DNA from: Gammaproteobacteria bacterium
Lineage (GTDB): Bacteria > Pseudomonadota > Gammaproteobacteria > Granulosicoccales > Granulosicoccaceae
Reading direction: 5' to 3'
NCBI GenBank assembly: GCA_019634245.1
Contig: JAHQVR010000016.1
Span: 1-53,169 of the forward strand
Length of the DNA stretch: 53,169 nucleotides
The first letter of the stretch is position 1; every line of letters starts with the position of its first letter. The notes below the pieces were generated by a model that saw only the letters and a program-made list of their open reading frames with translations, ran no database searches and was not told the origin of the DNA. Shown piece by piece: positions 1-8,549 of this stretch. Made by a program: the position numbers and the translations under genes.

Positions 1-250
1 CAAACAGGGTGATGTGATTGGTTATGTCGGTCGCACCGGTCGCGTCACAGGAACGCATTTGCACTATGAATTCCGTATTAACGGTGTGCACGTAGATCCT
101 CTGAAAGTTGCACTTCCTGAAGCAAAACCGATTGCTGAAAAATACCGCGACGATTTAGAATCGCTAGCCGACGAAATGCTGGCTCAAATGCGAAGCGTCA
201 TCCCGACAACGCCCACTCAGCTGGCAGCCAACGAGCAGGCTGAACAATAA
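1..250 (+). CDS. M23-family metallopeptidase, C-terminal fragment
   Basis: The reading frame is open from the left edge (first full codon at base 2) to TAA at 248-250, so only the last ~82 codons are present. The fragment has the typical end of a LytM/M23 peptidase: GYVGRTGRVTGTHLHYEF, with the HLH metal-ligand motif, followed by VDPL. Known members cut peptide cross-links in peptidoglycan, in the periplasm. A ~45-residue acidic tail rich in Ala and Gln follows the domain. Its place one block away from erpA/argC recalls pseudomonads, where an M23 peptidase sits near anmK and erpA. The start and any LysM or coiled-coil region lie outside the window. Confidence 0.9.
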   Translation, partial: KQGDVIGYVGRTGRVTGTHLHYEFRINGVHVDPLKVALPEAKPIAEKYRDDLESLADEMLAQMRSVIPTTPTQLAANEQAEQ

Positions 251-325
251 AAGCAGCTCACCCGAACGGCTAACGTTGGTTGAGTGTCATAATCTAAAAC
301 TTTGCGCCCAGCAGCATTTGCACGT

Positions 326-1351
326 TTATCGAATGGGTGCGGCGTACAGCAAACCACCGTCGGTCCATAGCGCATTAACACCTCGAGGCAATCCAATTGG
401 AGTGTTGAGGCCTAGGTGCTTTTCATAGATCTCACCGTAGTTACCGACCTGACGCACAATGTTTCCGCACCAGCCATTATCTACACCCATCTTGGCGCCA
501 GACTCTCCTTCCAGGCCAACCAAACGTCGCACAGCTGGCGTCGCGTTACTTTGCTGATCCACATTCGCTGACGTGACACCGAGTTCTTCGGCATTAATCA
601 TACAATTCAGCGACCATCGAGCAATATTCTCCCAGCGAGCATCATCGCTTCTAACTATGGGCCCCAAGGGTTCCTTTGAGATGACTTCTGGCAACACCAG
701 GTGTGCATCCGGATTAGTGAATTCGGTGCGCTGAGCCGCCAAAGCGGAACGGTCAGTCGTATACGCCAAACATTCCCCAGACATATAGGCAGACACGGTA
801 TCAACCTCAGAGTTTTTATAGATCGGCTTGTAACGGAGATCGGTTACCTTAAAAAAATCGATGGCATTTAGTTCAGTAGTGGTACCTCGACTTACGCAGA
901 TAGGTACGTTGTCCAATTCCAACGCCGATCGAATACCGGAACGTTTTTGGACCATAAAGCCCTGACCGTCGTAGTAGTTAACGCCCACAAAATTACCAAA
1001 GTCAATGTTGCGATCTGATGTCCATGTCGAGTTTCGACTCAAAACATCGAACTCTTTGTTTAGTAAAGCCTCAAAACGCTCTACCGCGTTGACAGCCACA
1101 TACTCCACCGCATCGGCATCATTGAATACCGCTGCTGCGATAGCGCGACATATGTCAACATCGAACCCTGAGTATTCGCCCAGGCTATTGGCTTTAGCAA
1201 AACCGATAAGTCCCGGATGCACACCACACTTCACAACTCCACGATCAAGTACAGCATCGTAGGTTGGTGTCGCCTGCTGAGCAGCAGCTGTTTGGAGCGT
1301 CATTGCAGCCCCGAGAGCGCCGCTCAATGCTAGAACTCGAGCCATTTTCAT
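326..1351 (-). CDS. Periplasmic amino-acid-binding protein (AapJ-like)
   Basis: A 341-residue solute-binding protein of the general L-amino-acid (AapJ/BztA) type. It has a signal peptide (about residues 1-24, cleavage near QTAAAQQA), then the family opening LDRGVVKCGVHPGLIGFA and GEYSGFDVDICRAIAAAVF, and the typical ending LPRGVNALWTDGGLLYA. The family delivers polar amino acids to an ABC importer in the inner membrane. No permease or ATPase gene is next to it. Its ATG (1351-1349) overlaps the stop of the upstream OmpA-like lipoprotein gene in an ATGA junction, so it is translationally coupled as the last gene of a three-gene operon. It may feed an unlinked Aap transporter, or serve as a sensor subunit; the sequence does not decide. 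Confidence 0.88.
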   Translation of the reverse strand: MKMARVLALSGALGAAMTLQTAAAQQATPTYDAVLDRGVVKCGVHPGLIGFAKANSLGEYSGFDVDICRAIAAAVFNDADAVEYVAVNAVERFEALLNKEFDVLSRNSTWTSDRNIDFGNFVGVNYYDGQGFMVQKRSGIRSALELDNVPICVSRGTTTELNAIDFFKVTDLRYKPIYKNSEVDTVSAYMSGECLAYTTDRSALAAQRTEFTNPDAHLVLPEVISKEPLGPIVRSDDARWENIARWSLNCMINAEELGVTSANVDQQSNATPAVRRLVGLEGESGAKMGVDNGWCGNIVRQVGNYGEIYEKHLGLNTPIGLPRGVNALWTDGGLLYAAPIR

Positions 1352-2415
1352 GATGCAGAACCTCGATAGTGAACCAACTCCACCGGTATCGGAGAGTTAT
1401 CAGACGGATGACGATAGCTGGCCCGAGCACAGGGCGCGATAAATGCCGAACGTGCAGGGATGCCGTGACTAAGCAATTCCTCTTCAACCCGTACGGCACG
1501 GGCCAAAGCCAGGTCGTTCTTGCCATCAACATCAATACACGCCTTAATCACATAAACATCTTGAGGTCGAAACTCCCGTACCATTAAACGAATCGCATCC
1601 TTATTAGCATCGCCCATGATGTGCTCAGACTGGTTTTCGAAAACCAATACGCTGCGGCGGTATTTTTTCAAAGCCGAAAGATCGGGCCGATGTCGTTGCG
1701 TATCCGCCTCAAAATAGCGTTGCCGCGCCCGCGCTAATACTTGAGATTGCGGTGTTTTTTGACTGTCGGGTAATTCGTCATAATCATTGACTCTCACTTC
1801 TTGCACGGCCAATGTTTGACTCTGCGAATCTGGATCTGTGAGCCCTGAGATGAACACATCGTTGGTGCCGCCCTGCTCTTTGAAGATCGAATCATCCACT
1901 TCTAAATCACTTAGATACCGGGTTCCAGAAATTTTCATCAGCGACGTGGGATACACGTTGTCTTCTACGAGTCGGTATTCTCTTGACAGCTGCAAATCAT
2001 TCACTGAGATGAGATAGTCTGTCACCAGACCTAAATCGGTATCTGCGCTGCGTCTGCCATAAGAGACATAGGCATTGCCTTGATCGGCCGAGACAAGCTG
2101 CAAGCCAAAACCTGCGTCTTCCAAGGCGCGAATCACCGAATGTCCAAAGGTGTTTCTTGGCTTGGCAACCTGGGCCGTGGTAACTCCGGGCTGCATCTCA
2201 GGGATTTGCACAAGCACCGACACCAAATTCGTGGCTACCAACCGCAATTGCCGCAGTTCTTCACTCGTGCTGGTTTCCAATATGGATTCGTCCAACGCTA
2301 TGCGAGGCGCAAACTGAGCCACTTTCTCGTCCAATGACACTTCGAGGGTAGGAGTAACACAGCCCGTCAACGCTATGGCGACAGCGAATGCTGAACATAG
2401 GTGAATTTTCCGCAT
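1348..2415 (-). CDS. OmpA-like domain lipoprotein (second paralogue)
   Basis: A 355-residue predicted lipoprotein. I chose the ATG at 2415 (MRKIHLC...) because GGAGG lies about 8 bases upstream and the signal peptide then ends in the lipobox LTGC (Cys18). A longer frame starting six codons earlier gives a poorer signal. The middle (about residues 25-230) matches no family I recognise. The C-terminal ~100 residues resemble an OmpA-like peptidoglycan-associated domain (NDLALARAVRVEEELLSHGI), keeping the Arg of the usual helix but lacking the last conserved Arg. It carries a Cys pair (KAC...APC) at the same places as the upstream paralogue. Start and upstream stop share one base (TGATG); its own stop overlaps the solute-binding-protein ATG. 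Confidence 0.75.
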   Translation of the reverse strand: MRKIHLCSAFAVAIALTGCVTPTLEVSLDEKVAQFAPRIALDESILETSTSEELRQLRLVATNLVSVLVQIPEMQPGVTTAQVAKPRNTFGHSVIRALEDAGFGLQLVSADQGNAYVSYGRRSADTDLGLVTDYLISVNDLQLSREYRLVEDNVYPTSLMKISGTRYLSDLEVDDSIFKEQGGTNDVFISGLTDPDSQSQTLAVQEVRVNDYDELPDSQKTPQSQVLARARQRYFEADTQRHRPDLSALKKYRRSVLVFENQSEHIMGDANKDAIRLMVREFRPQDVYVIKACIDVDGKNDLALARAVRVEEELLSHGIPARSAFIAPCARASYRHPSDNSPIPVELVHYRGSAS

Positions 2416-3491
2416 CAGAGTTTCCTCCGCCACAGTTCCATCACCACACCTCGACCCGGAAATCTATCCCCCGCTGACACAGGTGCCCAGCAACCTTCAT
2501 CCAGAATCCGATCTCGTGGAACTCCCCGACGTTGTAACTCATCTGCCACTCGAGCAGCACGGCCCAAAGCCAAGCCTTCATTGCCGATCGCTAAATTGGT
2601 ACTGCCATTGCTGCACCCAACGAGTCGAATCTGATCGCTGCCCGTTTTATAGCTAATTAGAAAGTCCCTAACCAGAAGTTTGTTGGTATCACCCATGACC
2701 ATCGAATCGTTCGGAAACACTAACACCTGACGAGCCATCTGATTGTGAGTATCAGTAATAGATTGAAAGACACTCTCACCGTTAAACAGATTAGTTATTT
2801 CAACTTGGCTGGAATTAATGGCCTGAGTACTGGCTCCTTGAGTAGCAGCACTGGAGACCCGGTCTACCAGATCATCGGTAATCAACGAGATCGCGGTAGG
2901 CCTTTCGGATTCAGTCGAGATACTGGTATAGGTTACTGCCTTGAATTGTGGATTGTAGTTTTCAGTAAAATGTGAATCATCGATATCTGCGGCAATAAGT
3001 GAACCGGAAATTTCAAACACGCTGGCTGGCAGCGCACCTCGGTTGGAAATGTCATACAAACGACTGACAACGACATTGCCCACTTTCAAGGTGTATCGAT
3101 ACATTGATTTGTCATCAGTAGGTTGAGTACGGATGACGCGTAGTAGGTTGGCACCTTGGTCTGTCGTAACACGTTGAATGCCGTAGCCCTGGTCAACCAG
3201 CCCTTTGACAGCGGCCTTCACCATTGAATTCTCATCCAAGGATGACACCTGTATCGTCGTAGAAAAAGGAATAGTAATTTGGGTGAAAATGCTCAGAAGG
3301 TCAGACGCAACTATAGGGTTGGCAGCTTCTAAATTTGGAGTATCGTCACCAACGGGTTTGGCAGGCCCGGGAAAGGCGCAAGCCGATAGTAAAACCATGA
3401 TGCCTGTAAACAAAGCATACAGTTTTAACTTTACTCCCAGGTTAGCTGCTTTACGAACCATAGCACCGTCGTATGGTGTCCCTGATCCCAT
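2415..3491 (-). CDS. OmpA-like domain lipoprotein (first paralogue)
   Basis: A predicted lipoprotein of about 358 residues. An AAGGGGA ribosome-binding site lies 7-10 bases before a GTG (3494) and the ATG (3491). A later ATG (3461) would also give a normal lipoprotein signal. The lipobox is LLSAC. The middle region is unassigned. The C-terminal part (NEGLALGRAARVADELQRRG, then GRGVVMEL) looks like a divergent OmpA C-terminal domain. Two cysteines (VGC and EGCW, 41 residues apart) flank the domain's core helix, and the next gene has a matching pair 36 residues apart, hinting at a conserved disulfide. It is the first gene of a coupled operon with the second paralogue and an amino-acid-binding protein. 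An outer-membrane lipoprotein contacting peptidoglycan is inferred. Confidence 0.75.
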   Translation of the reverse strand: MGSGTPYDGAMVRKAANLGVKLKLYALFTGIMVLLSACAFPGPAKPVGDDTPNLEAANPIVASDLLSIFTQITIPFSTTIQVSSLDENSMVKAAVKGLVDQGYGIQRVTTDQGANLLRVIRTQPTDDKSMYRYTLKVGNVVVSRLYDISNRGALPASVFEISGSLIAADIDDSHFTENYNPQFKAVTYTSISTESERPTAISLITDDLVDRVSSAATQGASTQAINSSQVEITNLFNGESVFQSITDTHNQMARQVLVFPNDSMVMGDTNKLLVRDFLISYKTGSDQIRLVGCSNGSTNLAIGNEGLALGRAARVADELQRRGVPRDRILDEGCWAPVSAGDRFPGRGVVMELWRRKL

Positions 3492-3936
3492 CACCAATCG
3501 TTCCCCTTACTTGTCAAACCTGTGTAAAACCGACATATTCGCTGAGCACCGGCGCCCTGAACAGGTCACGTCACCTGTGAGAATTCTATGCGCGACTGAG
3601 TCTTTGTTCTAGTATCCCGGCTAGCAGGAATCATCACTGGGATCCAGTCCAAGTTTTTGCAACGCACACAAAATCAACCTCGCCAAGCGCTCCAACACCG
3701 TACGACTATGATCACCGGTTAAACGGGCATTTCTCTATCTATTGTGCGCTTATAGGATGTCGTTAGTGCGACAAGATCACAGAAATGGCGTTCACGGAAA
3801 ACAGTTAGCTGGGACCACCCACCGGAGAACGCTCAACCGTCAACGAAGCACCAAAGGCTCGCAGCGGTTCGGGCTTGATAGGCACTCGATCTGAAGACAG
3901 CCAGAGGCGTTGGCTACGGTCGACAGTGCGACAGAA
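3492..3936. other. Non-coding gap between the lipoprotein operon and erpA
   Basis: About 445 bases with no gene I can support. The part nearest 3491 should hold the promoter of the lipoprotein operon. I see no clear terminator hairpin after erpA. Pseudomonads carry anmK next to erpA; nothing here translates to AnmK. Confidence 0.4.
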
Positions 3937-4302
3937 TTAAACCGAAAAGCTGCTCCCGCAGCCACAGGTCGTGGTGGCATTGGGGTTGCGGATGACGAAC
4001 TGAGCGCCTTCTAAACCTTCTGAATAGTCAATCTCAGCGCCAGTCAAATATTGAAAGCTCATGGGGTCAATTAATAGCTTAACTCCCTCTTTCTGCACCG
4101 CTGTATCACCCTCATTGACGACTTCATCAAATGTAAAGCCATATTGAAAGCCCGAGCACCCACCTCCGGAAACAAACACCCGCAGCATCAGATCAGGGTT
4201 ACCCTCTTCCTCAATCAGCTCTTTCACCTTCAGCGCAGCAGCTTCGGTAAACACCAGCGGATCTGGCATTTCGAAGTTGTCAAAATCGACTTCAGCGCTC
4301 AT
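3937..4302 (-). CDS. erpA: Iron-sulfur cluster insertion protein ErpA
   Basis: An A-type Fe-S carrier of 121 residues. The three cluster-ligand cysteines are visible: C49 in [10 protein letters not shown], and C113 and C115 in TTCGCGSSF. ErpA passes Fe-S clusters to apo-proteins in the cytoplasm, including enzymes of isoprenoid synthesis. The ATG at 4302 (MSAEVDF) is preferred to a TTG five codons earlier because GAGGA lies 9 bases before it and the length then fits the family. It follows the coiled-coil membrane protein gene by 93 bases, which contain a candidate IscR-type promoter. Confidence 0.95.
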   Translation of the reverse strand: MSAEVDFDNFEMPDPLVFTEAAALKVKELIEEEGNPDLMLRVFVSGGGCSGFQYGFTFDEVVNEGDTAVQKEGVKLLIDPMSFQYLTGAEIDYSEGLEGAQFVIRNPNATTTCGCGSSFSV

Positions 4303-4339
4303 CAGGACATTCCTCAATGGTTCATTAGTTATGGGTGCA

Positions 4340-4370
4340 GTTTACTTCACCCAGTAAATTAGTCAAGTAT
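4340..4370 (-). promoter_or_regulatory. Candidate IscR type-1-like site and promoter of erpA
   Basis: On the minus strand, 4370-4348 begins ATACTTGACTAATTTACT and continues GGGTG. The left half and centre fit the type-1 IscR consensus I recall (ATASYYGACTRwwwyAGTC...); the right half has about three mismatches. It includes a -35-like TTGACT (4366-4361), with TAAACT 16 bases further on. It lies 46-68 bases before the erpA ATG. IscR control of Fe-S assembly genes, including erpA in E. coli, is established; here it is inferred. Confidence 0.45.
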
Positions 4371-4395
4371 TAGCCTGAGCTGGGATCTAGCTATA

Positions 4396-5067
4396 CTAGG
4401 GTCTCTGAGTCCGAATTTCATCCCACTCAAACTGCATTTGAGCCGATTTGTGATTATCGCCCTCTGGCAGAATGGAAATCTCCAGCGTATCTATCTCCGG
4501 GGGCAATTCCTGGCCCAGCGGTACCTCGAAGATCTGAAAAAATCGTAAATCAAAGGGATGATCAATAGATTGATCGGCAGCGAGCACCGCCAGCTTGAAT
4601 GGGCCATCAGCATCGCCACCGGACACGGACAATTGTAAGCTGCCGGTCGCGCGTTTTGTGCCCTGATACTGCAGCAGTGTAAAGGATAGGGCAATGAGCT
4701 CACCAGCAGAACTTTCTTCTCTGTGTAACTCATCGATGGTCAGTCCAGCGTTGCTTCCCTCAGTTTGTATTTTACGATACAGCGCCAGTTCCCGAGCATC
4801 ATCAAATCGACGGCTTTTGGCGTCGACTAAATCTTCACGTAGCGCATTCAGAGTGACTGTTTTTACCGCTACTTCCTGTTGCGCTTTCGACAACGCTTGG
4901 CTGAGCTGCTTGTTTTTTGCCTGCAACTCCTCAGCATCGGACGAGTTGCCGCCGCGGGAAGCGACGGTCACGACAGCCGCCTTTTTCCCGTTCTGAACAC
5001 CCAATTGGTAGGCCAACACGATGCCAGCTATAACAGCTGCGGTCAGCGCAGCTCGAACAGACAGCAT
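4396..5067 (-). CDS. Single-pass membrane protein with coiled coil (DUF6776-like)
   Basis: A 223-residue protein. One N-terminal membrane segment (about residues 5-21, AALTAAVIAGIVLAYQLG) is followed by a Lys/Gln/Glu-rich coiled coil (about 45-90, ELQAKNKQLSQALSKAQQEV) and a beta-rich C-terminal domain. This architecture and the link to argC/erpA match an uncharacterised family of gammaproteobacteria. I assign it to DUF6776 from memory, with moderate trust. No catalytic motif is visible. Its ATG follows the argC stop directly (TAAATG), so the two genes are cotranscribed and probably coupled. Confidence 0.75.
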   Translation of the reverse strand: MLSVRAALTAAVIAGIVLAYQLGVQNGKKAAVVTVASRGGNSSDAEELQAKNKQLSQALSKAQQEVAVKTVTLNALREDLVDAKSRRFDDARELALYRKIQTEGSNAGLTIDELHREESSAGELIALSFTLLQYQGTKRATGSLQLSVSGGDADGPFKLAVLAADQSIDHPFDLRFFQIFEVPLGQELPPEIDTLEISILPEGDNHKSAQMQFEWDEIRTQRP

Positions 5068-6096
5068 TTACGGCAGTTGCGCTGGTGTAATTAAGCCGGT
5101 GGTTTCCGGCAGCCCCAGCATCAGGTTCATATTCTGAATCGCTTGCCCGGCAGCGCCTTTAACCAGGTTATCTTCAACCGAGCACACCACAGCCATACCT
5201 CTGCCCTGTGGTTGATTCACTGCGAGTCGAACCATATTCGTACCACGCACTGAACGTGTTTCTGGGTGAGTGTTACTTGGCAGAACATCCACAAACGGTT
5301 CGTTGGCAAAGCGTTTTTCGTACAGGGATTGTAAATCTGTTTGAGCCGTTAAGCGGGCGTAGAGCGTGGAATGAATACCGCGAATGATGGGCAGTAGATG
5401 CGGCACAAATGTTAGTTCAACTTTAGCGCCTGCTAAGGCCTGCAGGCCCTGTTCAATTTCCGGAAGATGTCGGTGACCCGCTACACCATAAGCATGGAAA
5501 TTATCTTGCATTTCTGCCAATAGGTTATTGACGTTAGCACTGCGTCCGGCACCACTAATACCCGACTTTGCATCCGCAATCAGTGTTGTAGCGTCCACCA
5601 GGTTTTGCTCAAGCAGTGGCAAAAAACCCAGTTGCACAGCCGTTGGATAACAGCCTGGGTTCGCAACCAGTTGAGCACCGGACAGCTCTGAGCGATGTAA
5701 TTCTGGCAAGCCATAAACAGCCCGTTCCACCCACTCGGGGCTCTCATGCGTCATGCCATACCAGGTTTCCCACGTGGGGATATGCTTCAGCCGAAAATCC
5801 GCTGAGAGATCAATGACCTTGATGCCGCGCTCAAGTAGAGCGGGTGCTGATCGCATTGCCGTGCCGTTAGGCGTGGCGAAAAAAACGACGTCACAATCGA
5901 CACCTGCAATATCGTCTGGATCGACGAAACAAAGATTGGTAAAACCGCGCAGGTTAGTAAAAACCGAATCAACCCGCGCACCACGATTGGCGCGCGAGCT
6001 GATGAAAGTTACTGTCACATCAGAGCGAGGCAGCAGTAACCTGAGTAGTTCCACTCCCGTGTACCCTGAACCGCCCACTATGCCTATCTTGTTCAT
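5068..6096 (-). CDS. argC: N-acetyl-gamma-glutamyl-phosphate reductase
   Basis: A 342-residue enzyme of arginine synthesis that reduces N-acetylglutamyl-5-phosphate to the semialdehyde with NADPH. The N-terminal nucleotide-binding motif [14 protein letters not shown] and the active-site segment ANPGCYPTA, with the catalytic Cys, are present. [10 protein letters not shown] and the C-terminal [13 protein letters not shown] are also typical. The length fits the family. It lies 59 bases after the beta-propeller lipoprotein gene on the same strand and abuts the downstream coiled-coil membrane protein gene, then erpA. Confidence 0.97.
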   Translation of the reverse strand: MNKIGIVGGSGYTGVELLRLLLPRSDVTVTFISSRANRGARVDSVFTNLRGFTNLCFVDPDDIAGVDCDVVFFATPNGTAMRSAPALLERGIKVIDLSADFRLKHIPTWETWYGMTHESPEWVERAVYGLPELHRSELSGAQLVANPGCYPTAVQLGFLPLLEQNLVDATTLIADAKSGISGAGRSANVNNLLAEMQDNFHAYGVAGHRHLPEIEQGLQALAGAKVELTFVPHLLPIIRGIHSTLYARLTAQTDLQSLYEKRFANEPFVDVLPSNTHPETRSVRGTNMVRLAVNQPQGRGMAVVCSVEDNLVKGAAGQAIQNMNLMLGLPETTGLITPAQLP

Positions 6097-6155
6097 GCAT
6101 CAGAGTATCGCACGAAAGCAAACGGTTGTTGCACACCTCGTGGATCATACCGTTA

Positions 6156-8411
6156 CTAACGGGGGCCCAAATAGTTGTCCATATTGTTCCAACGCGAGGC
6201 ATACACCTCCGGCCCATGAATGTAGAACACTGAGTCATCGACTATGACCGACCGATCTTCGCCCCATAACGGATAGTAATAACCAGCGCCGTAGTTTCGC
6301 GACTCAACTTTCATAACTCCAGTATTGACGATCCCAGCATCTGTGCCCGTACGTATTTCAAATCCGTGTAAACCCGTGTAGTTCCACTCATACCACTGCC
6401 AGGCTTCTTGCACTGATTGCGGTCGAGTCGGGCTTTGCTCCCCGGCAACATCAATCCCGAATGCCACTCGAGTGGGGCGTTGATCGTTAGCCCGCTGAAC
6501 CGTAATTCCTCGGTGGTTATATAGGGCTTCGGCATAGGTACCACGCTGCCCTACTATTAACGACTGCACTTCCCGTGGTTCTCGTGGATTCGATACGTTG
6601 TACAGGGCAAGCTTAATACCCTGTTCGATACCACCGTTTCCATCACCCCAGCCATCTTCGGCAGGAATCGCGTCTTTACCTATACCCAGCAAATAATCTT
6701 CATCAATCGGGTGCAAATAGTCGCTGAAACCTTCGATTTCGAGCTCACCAGCTAAATAAGGATCACTGGGGTCACCAAGATCGACCACGTACAAAGGATC
6801 GGTTTGGCGAAAGGTAACGAGATAAGCTTTATTGCCTAAAAATCGCGAGGCATACAACAGCTCACCCGGTTTACCAATATGTTCTGGACGCTGCGTGTTG
6901 GGTAACTGCCCAACGGCATGCAAACGGCCATCGCTTCCCGCTTCTAGGATCGTTAAATTCACTGGGCTGACACCACCACCCTGATCACCAGAGTAAGTGG
7001 CCACTCTAAGATAGCCATTTTGTTCACTCATGCGAAACGGACGTCTGTTCGGGTTCCATCCGAGGTGCCCTGGCACAACTCCGCTTCCCGCATAACTGAT
7101 ACCACCTCCATTGATTCCAAATTGATGAATATCTGTCTGAACTAGCGGTTGACTGGAAGACACTACGCCGTCATCTGAATCTACTGGCACACCATCGTCT
7201 TCATAGTAGCCCCACTGCGAAGTGGCCAGGAACACCGCATTCGGAGAGGCATACAGCGTATCCGTAGAGCCCAAGAAACACTCGGTGTCGGTGAGCTGCA
7301 TAGAATTTAAATCCACAACGCCAAGCGTAATGATGTCAGGGGAATAGTAGGGATCAGAATTCGACGTAGTTCGCGCCACAAAGCAATTTGCAGGATCCAC
7401 CAGTGATACGCCTTCCCCACTGGTTTCAGAGCTATAACTAGGCATTAGTGATGCTATGTCAGCAGATTCGATCGCTGCCCGATAATCCTCTGCACTCATG
7501 GTATAGGGGTCGGCACCTGGCACGTGCGGATAATAGCGAGAGGCAAAATACAAGTAATCGCCAATACGTCGACTGGAAACGATCGTCCCATCAAGCACAA
7601 TGTTATCGGTGACCGTCAGATTGGCCGGGTCTGTTACATCAGCACGTGTGATTATGGTCTGGGCTTCTGCAAATTGATAAGAGTCATCCCAGTATCCGTA
7701 ATAGCCACCTCCGCTGGATGTCAATATCAGGGCATTGCTACCAGCGGTTTCATGCAAATACATGCCGTCGGTCAAACGTCCTCCAAAATCAAATCGGACA
7801 TTGCTGATCGGTGTGGCATCTGGCGCAGAGCTGTCCAATGACAGAACCCGCAGGGTTGTGCCATCGTATTGCACCGGCTGTGTACTGGACGCTTGATCGG
7901 TGGGCAGTGGCTCGGGAACTGGCCCAGGCACCGGTTGAACCGAGCTAAAATTCGTTTGTAGGACAAACAGATACTGTCCATCACTGGTTGTTTTTACCCG
8001 ATCAGATTCATCAACCCCAACTTCTTGAACATTTGTACCGGTCACATCCGGTGCCGATGAGCTGGACTCTGACGAATCAGAATTGCTATCCGGTGCAGAT
8101 GTTCCCGCTCCATCGGTACCACCAGTAGTTCCAGCACCGCCAGTACCTGCATCAGCTCCTCCATCGGTAGTGCCACCACCGGCTACGTTGCTCTCTTCCG
8201 TCACCGTGCCATAGGAACCGCCACCGAAAGGGTTGCGAATCAAAGCCTGCTCTACAGCGGCGTAAAACGCCTCCTGAGAAATGAACTGCCGCAGTCGACT
8301 GTCCGTTGGATCATCTGGATCGCCGGTGACCAACGTTCCGCCATCATCGCTACAGGCTGATAAAAGTGCCGCTGTCAGGACCGCGGTCATCCATACGTGT
8401 CGTGTTGCCAT
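6156..8411 (-). CDS. Secreted beta-propeller domain lipoprotein
   Basis: A 751-residue predicted lipoprotein with lipobox LLSAC (Cys20). A low-complexity Gly/Thr/Ser/Asp linker (about residues 72-125) follows. Then comes the signature TNVQEVGVDESDRVKT, typical of the 'Beta_propel' family (secreted proteins with a C-terminal beta-propeller distantly related to WD-40, best known from archaea and some bacteria). The rest is repeat-like and rich in Asp, Gly and Tyr (for example GYLRVATYSG, NKAYLVTFRQTDPLYVVDL), as expected for propeller blades. The function of the family is unknown; an envelope or surface role is inferred. It lies upstream of argC on the same strand and is divergent from the redoxin gene. 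Confidence 0.85.
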   Translation of the reverse strand: MATRHVWMTAVLTAALLSACSDDGGTLVTGDPDDPTDSRLRQFISQEAFYAAVEQALIRNPFGGGSYGTVTEESNVAGGGTTDGGADAGTGGAGTTGGTDGAGTSAPDSNSDSSESSSSAPDVTGTNVQEVGVDESDRVKTTSDGQYLFVLQTNFSSVQPVPGPVPEPLPTDQASSTQPVQYDGTTLRVLSLDSSAPDATPISNVRFDFGGRLTDGMYLHETAGSNALILTSSGGGYYGYWDDSYQFAEAQTIITRADVTDPANLTVTDNIVLDGTIVSSRRIGDYLYFASRYYPHVPGADPYTMSAEDYRAAIESADIASLMPSYSSETSGEGVSLVDPANCFVARTTSNSDPYYSPDIITLGVVDLNSMQLTDTECFLGSTDTLYASPNAVFLATSQWGYYEDDGVPVDSDDGVVSSSQPLVQTDIHQFGINGGGISYAGSGVVPGHLGWNPNRRPFRMSEQNGYLRVATYSGDQGGGVSPVNLTILEAGSDGRLHAVGQLPNTQRPEHIGKPGELLYASRFLGNKAYLVTFRQTDPLYVVDLGDPSDPYLAGELEIEGFSDYLHPIDEDYLLGIGKDAIPAEDGWGDGNGGIEQGIKLALYNVSNPREPREVQSLIVGQRGTYAEALYNHRGITVQRANDQRPTRVAFGIDVAGEQSPTRPQSVQEAWQWYEWNYTGLHGFEIRTGTDAGIVNTGVMKVESRNYGAGYYYPLWGEDRSVIVDDSVFYIHGPEVYASRWNNMDNYLGPR

Positions 8412-8549
8412 TCGTCGTTTTCCTAAGCAGTTATTTGGGATATTTTTCCCAATTATACAGAGCTATCGTCAAACCGCAAGTGGATATTTAGTGCACAAAT
8501 CCCGGAAACCATAGAAAATGTGCGACATCCCACAACTATAGGCAACTGA

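Noticed and set aside
3805..3936. About 43 codons stay open on the minus strand directly after the erpA stop, in the same frame.
   Set aside because: There is no convincing start codon or ribosome-binding site, and the residues match nothing I know; most likely chance.
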